A stretch of 64,000 nt of DNA, from NCBI GenBank assembly GCA_014843695.1, contig CM026390.1, forward strand, positions 97,396,210 to 97,460,209, given 5' to 3'. The DNA is from Archivesica marissinica (Eukaryota; Mollusca; Bivalvia; Venerida; Vesicomyidae). The position numbers and the translations under genes were made by a program. Shown here piece by piece: positions 1 through 11,236 of the stretch (position 1 is the stretch's first letter; the number at the start of each line of letters is the position of its first letter). A model generated the notes under the pieces. That model worked only from the letters and a program-made list of their open reading frames with translations, was not told the DNA's origin and ran no database searches.

Positions 1-340
1 AACACAAGTATATGAAATTTGAAGTGGAAATTTGCCATTTTAATCCCCTCGGAGAAACGCTTTGAAATGGTATGTTGTTCACAAACAGGCAATTACCATT
101 GTTTTTCGTTTTAGTGACCATATTGATCATTTTATGTAAATAAGGCACTGATCGATTTGCATATGTAATTGCCCCCATTAAAACAACTTCTTGTACAAAG
201 TTGAGACGCCCCAGGGCGCGCTTGATTGGGATTAGGTGACCAAGTTGCCGCACTTAAACAAACACACAAGGAGGTGCGAATCAGTGGACTTTATGGATTG
301 AAATAACTAGAAAATGACCAATATTAAAACAAAAACTGAA
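1..340. other. no gene recognised
   Basis: AT-rich sequence without an open frame, repeat or RNA gene that I can support. It lies upstream of the truncated piggyBac-type MITE. Confidence 0.4.
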
Positions 341-528
341 AATAGAACCCGTAACGAGCCGTCTCATCAGGATCTGCACTTTTTTGCCAGTAATAATTAT
401 TACTATTTTTAGATAAAATTACCCATTTTGATAAATGAACTGGTCCAAATGTAATTTTCTTATTAATTTATTGGTCTAAAAATAGCATGCACCAGTCCGT
501 GTCAGTTACTTGGGGTTGAATGGGTTAA
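324..528 (+). mobile_element. truncated piggyBac-type MITE copy
   Basis: Positions about 349-524 match the right half of the MITE family seen complete at 25505, 36074 and 37414, including its terminus TTGAATGGG followed by TTAA at 525-528. The left half is missing: the copy starts near the palindromic centre (GAGCCGTCTCATCAGG). A stretch beginning TTAAAACAAAAACTG is present both just left (about 325) and just right (525) of the fragment, a longer duplication than the usual TTAA. Family assignment rests on TTAA targets and CCC-starting termini; no transposase is present. Confidence 0.7.
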
Positions 529-551
529 AACAAAAACTGAAAATAGAATTA

Positions 552-1559
552 TTTATTTTATTTTTTGGTATTCGAATACCGAAATAGGATTTGAATATTC
601 GGTCCCATCACTATTATTTTTTAATTAAGGTACATATATGCTTGATCAGAGATTCTCTTCAAGAATTGTTGAGATCTGACTAGGATTTAGCACAAGTCAA
701 ATGTTGTTTCAAACTTCCAAAATGATATACATGTAACTTGCATCAAAAATCAATAGAGCTGAACATCATAAACCAGGTAACCATCATTTGAATTCATTTC
801 TGTCAATTGTTGTCGAGATCCACCCTGGGATTAACTAGCTTGTACACACTTCAGGGGTGAACAAATAAATTCTGACCAACAAGTCTTTATAGGAATAGTA
901 ACTTTTGAAACGTAACTACTTCTTACCTTTACACTTGAGAATTGTTTAATCTTTGATCATTGTCTATGCTTGTTTATTAAATGACGAGTACTCGCTGGTT
1001 GTTTTGACAGAAAATGATGCATGATAAACTATACATGCAAGTGTTTTCAACAGACCAGTTCATTACAATTATTTGCAAAAATAACTGCTGTCTTAGTCTA
1101 GTCAGTGTGATCAAGGCACAGTCTATCCAGCACTTGTCAGCAAACATTCCAATCTCACAGAGTTTACTTTTGTTTCAAACTAGGTTCAATTTCCCTGTTG
1201 GTTTATATTCAACTGAGATTTAGTTAACTGCACACACATACTTTGCAAGAAAACTGTTATGACTGGTGGTACTTATGAATATTCATGTAAAGTTATGATC
1301 TGTTAAGGACGTAACAAAGTTGTACACAAAATGTTACATGTACATCGGACACATATTCATTTTTTAAAATTTTATTTATTTTGCTTTTTGAATGGACTAA
1401 CAACAAACATATATTTGACATGTATAGATAGGTTTAGAGTAGTCTGTTTAAATGAAGAAAGAATGTATTTATTGCTGGATTAAAATAAAACATGTCTTAC
1501 CACCCACAAAAAACACTTCATTTAATAAAAAACTGTTATGTTCGATTTCCTTGTTGGTT
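552..1559. other. no gene recognised
   Basis: A short fragment at 569-612 contains self-complementary TTCGAATA-type motifs and ends GGTCCCATCACTA, which looks like one end of an old DNA transposon. The rest is unstructured AT-rich DNA; the 69-codon frame at 1014 has no supporting feature. Confidence 0.35.
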
Positions 1560-1757
1560 TTAGGAGATTTCATTTGACAAATCTGACTGTAATTTCCACC
1601 CCTGCACTTTGTGACAGTTGATGGACCAACAAACGTTAAAGCGTTTAACGTAGGAAGGAATACGTACAAGTGTAGTGGCATCCACAGTATATTGTACATC
1701 TTCGATGTTGTCATTTTCTTCAGGTGCAGCATCTACCTGCATTGGTTCAGCTGCAGC
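1560..1757 (-). CDS. possible terminal exon of an unknown gene
   Basis: On the minus strand a good acceptor (GTTCTTGCAG) precedes an open stretch of about 65 codons. It starts AAAEPMQVDAAPEENDN, is acidic early on and ends at a stop at 1560-1562. The acidic composition and the splice site make it more exon-like than its surroundings. No upstream exon could be joined and the family is not recognised, so a chance frame remains quite possible. Confidence 0.25.
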   Translation of the reverse strand, partial: AAAEPMQVDAAPEENDNIEDVQYTVDATTLVRIPSYVKRFNVCWSINCHKVQGWKLQSDLSNEIS

Positions 1758-1759
1758 CT

Positions 1760-2465
1760 GCAAGAACAAAGATATTTTTCTCAGATTCATAATTATCTAC
1801 AGCCACTGCACAAATGCCAAAGGAAAGCTTATGACTTCCATAGGTCCATATATGACACATGTACGATGAGTCAAAATATGCTACAATATTGCATTGTCCA
1901 TTGAATTCACTACTTACATGTAACATTGTAAACATACTTATGTTACACGATGTATGTAAACGTTTTGGAGAAAAGCCTTGAACAGCATAGTGTGCTGTTA
2001 TTCTATCCACGGTGCCACTGGGGTATTATAGAAGAGCCTGTTCACATCATAGAAATGCTTCAAATTCAATTGCGTACTGTCGGGGGTGGTCTGCGTGACT
2101 GTTTTCAAGCACTACCTTTGAGGGAATGTGTGGTTTGCCTTTTTGTTTTAAATTTTCGAAGTAAACTGGTCGCATTTACAGTGCTCCAGCTAGTATTTGA
2201 GAAGAGCATGGTGCTAATGGAAATTATGGCACTTCTAGGGGTGTGGGTGTATTTTGTCTTCTAGATTGTCTATTTGGGTTCCATGTGACAGTGTTATAAA
2301 TACATATTCTATCATACGATGTTATGAAATGCCCTGTAAATTAGTAATAATTGAAAACGAATGAAGACCGTTTTGACTAATGTGCATCGGTTTCAAAATC
2401 CATAATTGATTAATCGGACGGGTAAACCGATTAGATAATTGATTATTAATCGGGCAATTGATATA
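1760..2465. other. no gene recognised
   Basis: No supported gene. Positions 2400-2455 hold repeated ATTAATCGG/CCGATTA motifs typical of a degraded transposon end. The 104-codon frame at 1950-2264 has no domain or splice context. Confidence 0.35.
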
Positions 2466-2473
2466 GTTATAAA

Positions 2474-3219
2474 TAGGGATGTCAACGAGTACTCGATCGA
2501 ACGTCCGAGTATCGAATACTTTTCAGATAATCGAGTACTCGGTTAAAAAAATAAAATCAACAAATCTTTATTTTGCGCAAATACGGAGTTGCCTGTGAAC
2601 AAATCGTGATCAGTGGGATTAGCGAAACTTCTGCTGTACCAAACAATGCAATATACAGCATGTCATGGTGATTAACAATACCTGTATATCACACAGAGAC
2701 CGAATAATTAAGGTGTTGATTCAACTTAATTGGGAAGCGTAAGTTTGATGCAAATTATTTTATCACTGTCGTCACTACTGAGGCGGGTCGTCCGATTGTC
2801 TGTCGTGTGAATGACATCGTTTGCCTGGTGGTCGGAACTTGTTTTGATGTTATAATTGACACTTAATTGATTACTCAATTTTCAACTTTAAACAGCTACC
2901 CATAGCAGGGCAATACCGAAATAGTTGTTAAATAATAAATATCATAACTTTTGCCATTAACGTTAACGCTGTTAAACTGTGAAGAGATCTTTAGAATATA
3001 ATAGTAGTATAGTAATATAAGTGAATTGTGAGAATGCCTCCACCTAAATCTGTGGTATGGAAGTACTGGACAACACATCAAAGCAATGAATTGATTAAAA
3101 GCAGGACCAATCTGATTGACGAGACAAGAAGCATAATCCACGACAACGGTAACCGAGTACTCGATCGAATACCTTTCCTAATACTCGAGTACCAAAATCA
3201 CTACTCGTTGACATCCCTA
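2474..3219 (+). mobile_element. non-autonomous hAT-type DNA transposon
   Basis: The element begins TAGGGATGTCAACGAGTA and ends with its reverse complement at 3202-3219. It is flanked by perfect 8-bp duplications GTTATAAA at 2466-2473 and 3220-3227. Both ends carry extra inverted GAGTACTCG motifs. Inside, at about 3034, a reading frame starts MPPPKSVVWKYWTT, which resembles the start of a BED zinc finger as found at the N-terminus of hAT transposases; the frame then runs straight into the right terminus. An 8-bp duplication plus a BED-like start fits hAT. The catalytic core is missing, so the copy is an internal-deletion derivative. Confidence 0.8.
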
Positions 3220-3664
3220 GTTATAAATCAAAATAATTCCATCTAATTTGTGAGTTTAACAATCTATTTAGTACTAATAAATTACTTACAAGTTACTAGT
3301 TTCGACAAATTAGTTACTCAGTTACTCAGACAGAACGCTTAGTGACATACTAGTGAAAAGTCTAGTACTAGATACTGTTAGAATTGTTGTTCCAAAGAGA
3401 CAAAAATAAAGACTCGTCGATTATAATCGATTACACATTTTCACAACCGATGTCAATGCCGGCAAACGATTGCCGGCGACTTAGCGATAATCAGTTTATC
3501 ACTAGTTTCGACCACTGCATGGGCATCATCACTGTTTTTCTTGACATACAACAAAGTACAGGTACTCAGTAATTACAAGCAGATTTAAGGGGGACGCCAC
3601 CCTAAAGGTTCTGGAAGTTCAAGTCATTTAATCATCTCAACACAGGCAAAGAAATCAGCTTGTT

Positions 3665-3897
3665 ATGTGGTTACGGTCGCCAACTTGCATACCATTGTAA
3701 CCTATCATCACTGATGGTCACGGGTTTGAGGCTTGTTCAAACCGTGTCTCTTTATATGAAAAAGTTGGCAATTGCTTATGGAGTTTGGTGCACTTAAGTA
3801 CCGGTTAACCGCTGGAGCCTGCCCAGGAAAGGTGTTGTTAGGTAAGCTGCCTGTCACTCATATGGGCAACCGGTAGCAACGTTAAATAAACATAAAA
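3665..3897 (+). mobile_element. tRNA-derived SINE, family 1
   Basis: Begins with a degraded tRNA-like head (GGTTACGGTCGCC...) and ends with the tail CAACCGGTAGCAACG, AATAAACAT and a short A run. The body matches the reverse complement of 52497-52712 closely, including CTCTTTATATG, GGTTAACCGCTGGAGCC and CAGGAAAGGTGTTG. No coding capacity. Mobilisation by a partner LINE carrying the same tail is inferred; no such LINE is seen here. Confidence 0.75.
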
Positions 3898-3997
3898 AAA
3901 TATGGATATGTAATTACTAGGACTGATTTGTATAGTGGAAATGAAACCAATGACATGTAACAAGAGATCTGATTCTTGCGATGCCTGTCATTAATGG

Positions 3998-4215
3998 TGG
4001 CGTCCGTGGTCCAGTGGTAAGAGCGCCGGATTTGGAATCGAACGGTCCCGGGTTCGGTACTCGGTCAGGCCATGTATGTAGTGTCATTGAGCAAGGCACC
4101 TCACACACATTGCGTATTACTGGTTAACCACTTAGGTCGGCTAAGTCTGCCCAGGAAAACATGTCTAGGTCCCTGCAAGGGGTTTGACATTAATGGAACA
4201 TACATTAATAGTAGA
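3998..4215 (+). mobile_element. tRNA-derived SINE with LINE-shared tail
   Basis: The head carries a pol III A box (TGGTCCAGTGGTAAGAGCG) and a B-box-like GGTTCGGTACTC. The body contains CAAGGCACCTCACACACATTGC. The tail at 4158-4200 (AACATGTCTAGGTCCCTGCA, then AGGGGTTTGACATTAATGG) matches the 3' ends of the LINEs at 11345-11386, 14911-14954 and (minus) 44930. A weak cloverleaf is visible but the anticodon stem does not pair, so this is a SINE and not a functional tRNA gene. Related copies are at 16878 and 43566. Confidence 0.8.
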
Positions 4216-5110
4216 GGGCTGGGTTTAGGATCAATAATTGGCTTGGCTGCATGCACGACATACAGTTGATTAGCTAAACCTCAATTACGTGTAGCATATT
4301 TTATAAAGTCATTTTAATAATTAAAATTGCTAACAAGATGAACATGCATACTGTTGCTATCCTACACAGCCTATAACATCTCTTGACACAATATTATACA
4401 AGAAATCAACGTTTAAATTTCACGGGAGAGTTTTACCATTCTATTTCGTCCATTTTGGTTATTTTGCATTATGAAAAGTCAATATAGCAACTTATATATA
4501 GTCAATATATAGCAATTTCATAGGACGAAATTATTTTGAAATATTGATCTCAAATGCCAAATCTCGTTCAATATCCAATTGTTCATACGCATGAAATGTA
4601 CAAACAAATAATTCATACAGATTCATTTTGTGAAGACGCCCGGCTATTGCGTAGAAAGTGGGAAAATTACACCTGTCGATTTCAAAAGACAAAAATAAAT
4701 AAATTTAAAAGCTGTTTATATATAGTCTATATTTATGATTATTCTTAACAGCAATGCACAAATGTATAAACGTTTATGTCCGGAAAGCTTCAAAATATTG
4801 GTCAGAAAACCACCCATCTGATCAGGGCGGAAAGTGCGGATGCAGGCGGTTTCGTCAACAAGGCAATATAGAGGGAAATTGTTAAGAGGTTTCGCCAACG
4901 ATGTGATTATGTGAGAGGTTACGTCAATTAGGCGATTAAGCAACAAAGGATGATTGGCACGCCTTCACTAATTGGCTTGACCACCGCTTGACCACTGTAT
5001 GCCCCTGTTAATGAATGACCAATATAACTTAATTATCACACGCGCATCATGATTGTTCGTGCGCTGCTGCTTAATCACTCACAGCTTGGTACTTAATTGA
5101 AGCATGCCAA
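4216..5110. other. no gene recognised
   Basis: No supported gene. Positions 4840-4940 hold loose direct repeats around GTTTCGTCAACAAGGC / GTTTCGCCAACGATG / GTTACGTCAATTAGG that may be an old repeat. Confidence 0.35.
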
Positions 5111-5118
5111 CGCCAAGT

Positions 5119-5132
5119 AAAGATATATATAC
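5119..5132 (+). promoter_or_regulatory. possible TATA element
   Basis: AAGATATATATACA lies 15-30 bases upstream of the first ATG of the PHD-FLYWCH gene (5148), or 36-50 upstream of the second ATG (5169). The spacing would imply a very short 5' UTR. Composition-driven TA runs are common here, so support is weak. Confidence 0.3.
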
Positions 5133-5147
5133 AAGGGTGATCGGTGG

Positions 5148-6527
5148 ATGACCAACTCACAACTCACCATGTCTGATAAGTCGTATTGTATTTCTTGTTC
5201 TGGTGTAGTAACTGCTTGCATGCATGCTATATGCTGCGACGGTTGTAATCGGTGGCAACACAGAAAATGTGATACAGGTAAGTCTTTATATCTAATTATA
5301 TATAATTATATTATATTTAAGTACATGGAATATAAATGTTCCATAGTTGATTAATTAAATTTTAACAATTTAAAAAAAATATGTTGACAACTTCACATTG
5401 TAATATATAGACTGTATGGAAGCATAACTTATATGGAGATGCATAGTAATTTGCGATATTGTATTTACTGCTATTTTAATTTTCACAGGTGTATCCTTTG
5501 AGGACTACAAGAAAATGACACGCGGGGAGCTGAATCTAGAGTGGAAATGTAACAACTGTCGCACTGTTACACTAGAAGATACGACATGGATACGACACCT
5601 GTTCCGTCGCCTGCACGGTGAATTCAACCTTCAGTCTCTGGGCACCAACACTCCCAGACGCGCCGACGACGACCTCACTACGGAAATCGTGACGGAAGAA
5701 GATCGTCGGCCCAATACACCCGACGTTTCTATTGCCGACGTGACGTTCGATCTACCACGCGATGACACCCAACATCCGGATCCCGTCATCGAATAGTCCA
5801 TGATGGATCCCGTCCTGGATGACGAAATTCCAGTTGACCGACCAGAGACGTTTGAAGTGGTTGTCAACGGCAGCAAGCGGGACGGCCGGAAGCTCGTCAG
5901 TAGCACAGGTTACACATACACAGTTCATGTAAGTACATGTTATTGGTGCTTTATTTGCAATGGTACACGATTAATACGTGTAATATTCCCAATAATATTA
6001 TACATTAGCGATTTAATAGAATTGGTTAACTTGTCAGTAACAAATACTTCATACTTCAATATGTTAAATATGTGTATGCCATTAACATATAACCTTTTAC
6101 TTACAGCGGACTTCCAAAGATCGGGTATTCTGGACATGTAGCGTACGGGGAAAGAATCTGACGTACCACGCCAGTGTCAGCCAGTACCGGGAGATGTTCA
6201 AACCAGGACTGAACGCTCACGTCCACGCGGCGGACCTGGGCGCTGCTTTGGCAGTGAAATCTTCGGCGAAGGTAAGTTGAGTATAATTATACATATTGAA
6301 TTATGAATTATTGAATATCAACATCGTATAATCAGGGTCTACATTACGCAAGTTGTAAACATGTATGTGTAAATTTATTGTACGTGTCTAATCAGGATCT
6401 TGCACACGTTTCATTAATATTATTTTGTTTTCAGGTTAAGGAGATGTCCAGACAAAACGTATTCAGACGTATGTCCAGTATCGTCGAGAGTACATTATCC
6501 GAGCTGATACAACCCACCGACCACTGA
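5148..6527 (+). CDS. PHD finger + FLYWCH zinc-finger gene (four exons, one in-frame stop)
   Basis: Exons 5148-5277, 5489-5928, 6107-6271 and 6435-6527 join in frame through canonical sites (ACAG|GTAAGT, CACAG|, CAT|GTAAGT, TTACAG|, AAG|GTAAGT, TTTTCAG|). Exons 1-2 encode a PHD-type Cys/His series: CISC, CCDGC, HRKC and, across the junction, CNNC. Exons 2-4 encode a FLYWCH-type module (TYTVH, FWTC, then AHVHAAD), followed by a short VKEMSRQNVFRR tail and TGA. This PHD-FLYWCH order is, to my knowledge, the N-terminal part of MULE transposase proteins of molluscs; here the transposase part is absent. Odd points: a TAG at 5794-5796 (codon 146) interrupts exon 2 with the frame open on both sides, and the second FLYWCH cysteine position reads Tyr (NLTYHASV). 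It may be a decayed element, a domesticated gene with a stop allele, or a 145-residue PHD-only protein. MSDKSYC at 5169 is an alternative start. Confidence 0.75.
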
Positions 6528-6711
6528 GCTACATGCGAAAACTAGCTTCAAAGATAAGACCTCGAAATAACAGATCAAAACAAATTATGTAGAGGTCTTA
6601 TATATGTGATTAGGTTATAACTTTCTCATATGCTTCAATGTGTCCAATTAAATTTATAGGAACTAAAATATGGTTAAATCAAATAATAATAAAAAAACAC
6701 CTTGAACAGCC

Positions 6712-7604
6712 CACAGGCACAAAATATTTTTTTTATTTTTGGCCTATGGTCATATAGTAAGTAATATATAATAATGGCAACCAACGAAATTGAAACATGC
6801 ATGCAGAAACATCGACGAGAAACTAGGTAAAAACGACCAGATCACTGATTTGCCCTCGTGGTCCCGACCGGAAGACCTTTTTCTGTCAACAAATACTTTT
6901 TATTTCATCGAGATCGATCAAATAACACCATAATGGCACATTGTTTCATCGTGAACAGCAGGACATGAAATGTTGTCGTTTTGGCTGGGTGTTCGGTTTT
7001 TGATTTGGCGGTATGTTTTCTCGGCGTTTTACCCAGTGTAATACTCATAACATCTAAAAATCACTCCTACTTCGTTAAATGGAATCTTTCTCTCGTGAAT
7101 CATGTTGTTTGCAGCCTCGGCGTGCAGATCCAACAGAGCAATACAGGAATCAAATACAAAACAAAAGTAAAATTCAATAATTGTTCCATTTTGGATAAGA
7201 TCCGCGGTGAATATACAGCGGCATTTCATTGGCTGCTGTTTATATATGTATTTACATGTTTCATTTTTGACCAATGAGAAAAAAGCATTCATTCACATCG
7301 TATGTTGTCAAAAACCGATCGCCCAGCCAAAACGACAACTTTTCGTTTCCTGCTGTTCCCGATGAAACAATGCGCAATTCATGTGTTATTTGATCGATCT
7401 CGATGAAATAAAAAGTATTTGTTGACAGAAAAAGGTCTTCCGGTCGGGACCACGAGGGCAAATCAGTGATCTGGTCGTTTTTACCTAGTTTCTCGTCGAT
7501 GTTTCTGCATGCATGTTTCAATTTCGTTGGTTGCCTTTATTATATATTACTTACTATATGACCATAGGCCAAATAATAAAAAAAAATTGTGTCTGGTGCC
7601 TGTA
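6712..7604. mobile_element. foldback (long inverted repeat) element with 8-bp TSD
   Basis: Positions 6712-7003 and 7312-7604 are reverse complements of each other (about 290 bp per arm, roughly 90 percent identical by eye), separated by a 308-bp loop. The termini read CACAGGCAC and TACAGGCAC. Perfect 8-bp duplications GAACAGCC lie at 6704-6711 and 7605-7612. No transposase is encoded; the open frames inside are mirror images of one another. The 8-bp duplication suggests mobilisation by a hAT-type (or P-type) transposase, which is inference. Confidence 0.85.
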
Positions 7605-7612
7605 GAACAGCC

Positions 7613-8140
7613 AAATATGCTTGCATTTATAAGTTACACTCGACTGTAACAGAAGCAGGTTTTGCAATATCTTAGTAAATATTTAGTTATTAGATGATTA
7701 GGAGAAACGTTGATGATTACTTTATCATGATTGTCTTTAACCGGATAGGAAGTTCAAGAATTTGTCGCGAAAACCTGTTATAAAGAAAACATCCGCCATT
7801 TTGAATATTTCCAAGTGACAGAACTCGGTGGATTTAAATGAACTTCTCGAATGTATGTATCTAAAAACAAGGTGACAACAATTTCTTTATAGTGCAATAG
7901 ATATAAAGATGGTGTAAAGTTAATTTTAAAAATGGAAACCTGAAAAAAGCCTTGCTGAATGGGCAGAGGCATAACTTTTCCGAAATCACCGACAATACCG
8001 GATGTTATTTCTGCGCATGTTAAATTCTAAGTCTATGAGTGCTTGCTGAAATACATGAAAGGTAAATCAACAACAAGAAAGTCTAGCGTGACATATCCTC
8101 ATATGTATCGTGATTACGAAACAAGTATTTAACACTTTGT
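7613..8140. other. no gene recognised
   Basis: AT-rich sequence between the foldback element and the LINE cluster; nothing supported. Confidence 0.35.
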
Positions 8141-8144
8141 TTTT

Positions 8145-9297
8145 TTAAATCACCATCGAGACCGTAATACGTTCCGACGAGTCTGGAAGTATTTCTATTT
8201 GCGAAAACATAAATAGCTCAAACAGCTCTGTCCCGAGCCTGGACTCCTTCGAAACTTCAAATCCCTTCGCCAACCTTGACAGCTCAAACATGAGCAATGT
8301 ATCCTTCTCCATGGCCCAAACGTCCACTCCCAAGCGAAACCCCCCTAAGTCCAAAACAGGTCAAAAAAATAACATAAAGAGGTCACTAAAAGTCCAAATC
8401 ATCAACTGCAGGTCAATAGTAGACAAAAAACTCGAATTCAACAATCTCATCAGTTCATCAAAACCGGATATTGTAATAGGTACTGAGTCCTGGCTTGAAC
8501 CTAAGCATTATACCAGTGAAGTGTTTGACCCAGACCTAGGTTACTCCATTTTCCGTCGTGACCGTATCAATCAGGCAGGCGGAGGTATATTTATTGCTAT
8601 AAGGGACTGCTTAACAGCCCAGGAAATGCCCGACCTACAGTCTGAATGTGAGGACCTATGGGTAAAATTAGACCTTGTCGGAAATAAGTCTCTTGTTATT
8701 GGAGCTTATTACAAACCTCATGAGCTTGATATAGACAGTTTTAGTCAATTCTGTAAGTCTATTGAAAAGGTTAATAAACGTTTCTCCAACATATGGGTGG
8801 CTGGGGACCTAAATCTACCAAAGATGGACTGGGACACTACCAGCCCATCCACCGACTGCAAACACCCATCCTTCTATAGGCAGGTCATTGAAACGTTTAA
8901 TGATACAAACCTCACCCAAATGGTTAACCGCCCCACCCGTGAAAACAACATCCTGGATTTATTCCTTACAACTAACCCCAGTTTAGTAAACCAGGTCAAT
9001 ATTCTACCTGGCATCAGTGATCATAATGTAGTCGAAATAAAAGTCAACACATCCGCAAGGATATGTTATCAAAAGCCTCGCAGGATTCCACTCTATAAGA
9101 AAGCAAACTGGCAGGCCATTAAACAGTCATTATGTGACTATCACCAGGTTATGACCAACGAATGTAATTATATCGCACTAAACACTGAAGAGCTATGGGA
9201 ACATTTCTCTCATGCTCTAAACACCCTTACAGATAAATGGATTCCATTCAAACAGTCATCGTTAAGAGATCACATACCCTGGGTCAATGAGTGTTAA
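8145..9297 (+). pseudogene. LINE apurinic-like endonuclease (EEP) domain, copy 1
   Basis: The frame is open from 8145; the first ATG is 8290. The encoded protein has the exonuclease-endonuclease-phosphatase motif series: INCRSI, GTESWL (catalytic Glu), AYYKPH, GDLNLP (catalytic Asp-Asn), DLFLT and SDHN (catalytic His), all intact. A Ser/Asn-rich leader precedes the domain. The domain nicks the target DNA during target-primed reverse transcription. The frame ends at TAA 9295-9297 just after PWVNEC, while the next frame continues with VKRMIRRRNRAFK. An uninterrupted ORF2 would read through here, so a one-base indel is the likely break. Confidence 0.88.
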
Positions 9298-11236
9298 GCG
9301 AATGATTAGAAGGCGAAATAGGGCCTTTAAAAATACTAGGAAGTCAAGTACGCCTTCAAATCGCAAGAAATTCCTGGATCTAAAACATTTAGTGCGGAAA
9401 GAGGTCAAAGAGGCTTATCATCAATACCTAGAAAACATCCTAAATCTAAACAATGCTGATGCCTCCCATTCTTACAGACCAAACACCAATAAACTTTATT
9501 CCATCCTTAAGCATTCCAAGCAAGATTCCAAATCAATGCCACCCCTAAAGCATGAAAACAAATGCCATCATGAAGAAGCTGCTAAAGCCACAGCACTGAA
9601 CAAAAAGTTTCAGTCTGTCTTCAGCTCCAAATCCCCACTAAGACTTACCTCCATTTGTAAAATGAAAATTCGGGACACATATGGAAACCTGAATGGTCAA
9701 TCCACGCCAAACATGAATGAGATCACAGTAAGCTCAAATGGCATAGAGAAACTTCTCAATAACCTGAACCCCCACAAGGCTAGTGGTTCTGACCTAATTA
9801 AGCCAATCAATCTTAAAACCCTGTCTAAAGAACTCTCACCTATCCTTGAAGTCTTATTCCAAAAATCCCCCAACGAAGGATCACTGCCTGCCCAGTGGAA
9901 GTCAGCAAATGTTGCTCCCATTTACAAAAAAGGGGACAAGTCAAACCCCGCCAACTATAGGCATATCTCACTGACATGTGTTCTATGCAAGGTACTAGAA
10001 CATATAGTTTCCTCCTCGATAGCAAAACACTTCACTAACCACAGTATTCTGTACCATTTGCAGCATGGTTTTAGAGAAAAACGGTCATGCGTGACCCAAC
10101 TAGTAATGCTAGTCAATGACTTGGTTGCCTCTGTCTACAATAAGCATCAGGTAGATCTCATCCTATTAGACTTCAGTAAGGCTTTCGATAAGGTCAATCA
10201 CGAGAAAGTACTACTAAAAATGCATGAATATGGAGGTCAAACATTAAGGTGGATTAAGAGTTTTCTAGATAATAGACTCCAGTCAGTTGTCCTTAATGGT
10301 ATTAGTTCAGAGGCCATTCCGGTGTCCTCTGGAGTCCCACAGCGATCCGTACTTGGACCCCTGCTTTTCCTAGCCTACATAAACGACCTCCCACAAAACA
10401 TCAGTTCCAAAGTCCGCATCGTTGCAGATGATACTGCAGTATATCTATCACTGACATCTGCAAATGAATCGGTCACACTCCAAAATGATCTTAAGAGATT
10501 AGAAGAGTGGGAGTTGGAGTGGGACATGGAATTTAACCCCTCCAAATGTCAAGTTATCCACGTCACCAGAAGGAAACATCCTATTCCCAGCAAATAAAAA
10601 CTCCATGGAGTCCTACTTGAGTCGGTCACCTCAGCCAAATACCTTGGCGTGGATATCTCAAATAACCTGTCGTGGGACACCCACATAAAAAGGTCAATAA
10701 AGAAAGCAAACCAAACATTAGGATTTCTACGTAGAAACCTCCAGGTCGAATCTGAACCCCTTAAGACCATGGCTTACCAGACACTAGTGAGACCCCAGCT
10801 TGAATATGACTCCGAGATCTGGTCGCCCCATACCCAAACATTGATAGACCAAATTGAAGGTGTCCAGCGAAGAGCAGCCCGCTGGATAAAGGCTGACTTC
10901 TATCGTACCTCTAGTGTTACAGACATGCTACATTCCCTAAATCTACGCAGACTAGATCAACGGCGTATTGACAATATGTTATCCCTTATGTATAAAATTC
11001 ATAATGATCTTGTTGCTATCCCCATTGAAAATTACCTAGTTCCTCTCTCCCGTCCTACTCGCCATTGCCATTCCTTAAGCTATAGGTTAATTACAGCAAC
11101 TACAGACTACTACAAGTTTTCCTTCTTTCCAAGAACAATCTATCATTGGAACCACCTCCCTCCTGACATTGTCCATCTCCCTACCAAAGAGCAATTCAAT
11201 ACGGCAGTTTGCCATATTGAACATGCCAGTCCCTAG
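9287..11236 (+). pseudogene. LINE reverse transcriptase domain, copy 1
   Basis: Contains the RT palm series: SGSDLIKP, KKGDKSNPANYR, HGFREKRSC, LDFSKAFDKVNH (first catalytic Asp), SGVPQRSVLGP (usual G of PQG changed to R) and the VADDTAVYL box (usually FADD). A C-terminal thumb/tail (KYLGV, LGFLRRNL, QRRAARW, FFPRTI.HWN) follows. An in-frame TAA at 10595-10597 splits the domain; the same frame resumes and ends SP at 11236. The PQG-to-PQR and FADD-to-VADD changes, the missing proline in NYRPISL and the stop all point to an inactive copy. Confidence 0.88.

Noticed and set aside
1950..2264. 104-codon plus-strand frame as a gene
   Set aside because: No domain, no splice context, ordinary composition; likely a chance frame.
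3998..4073. Functional tRNA gene
   Set aside because: A and B boxes are present, but the anticodon and acceptor stems do not pair and the same head recurs attached to SINE bodies.
5800..6141. Independent gene starting MMDPVLDDE
   Set aside because: Same frame as the upstream PHD exon and separated by one TAG only; it ends in an intron, and the FLYWCH module continues through spliced exons.
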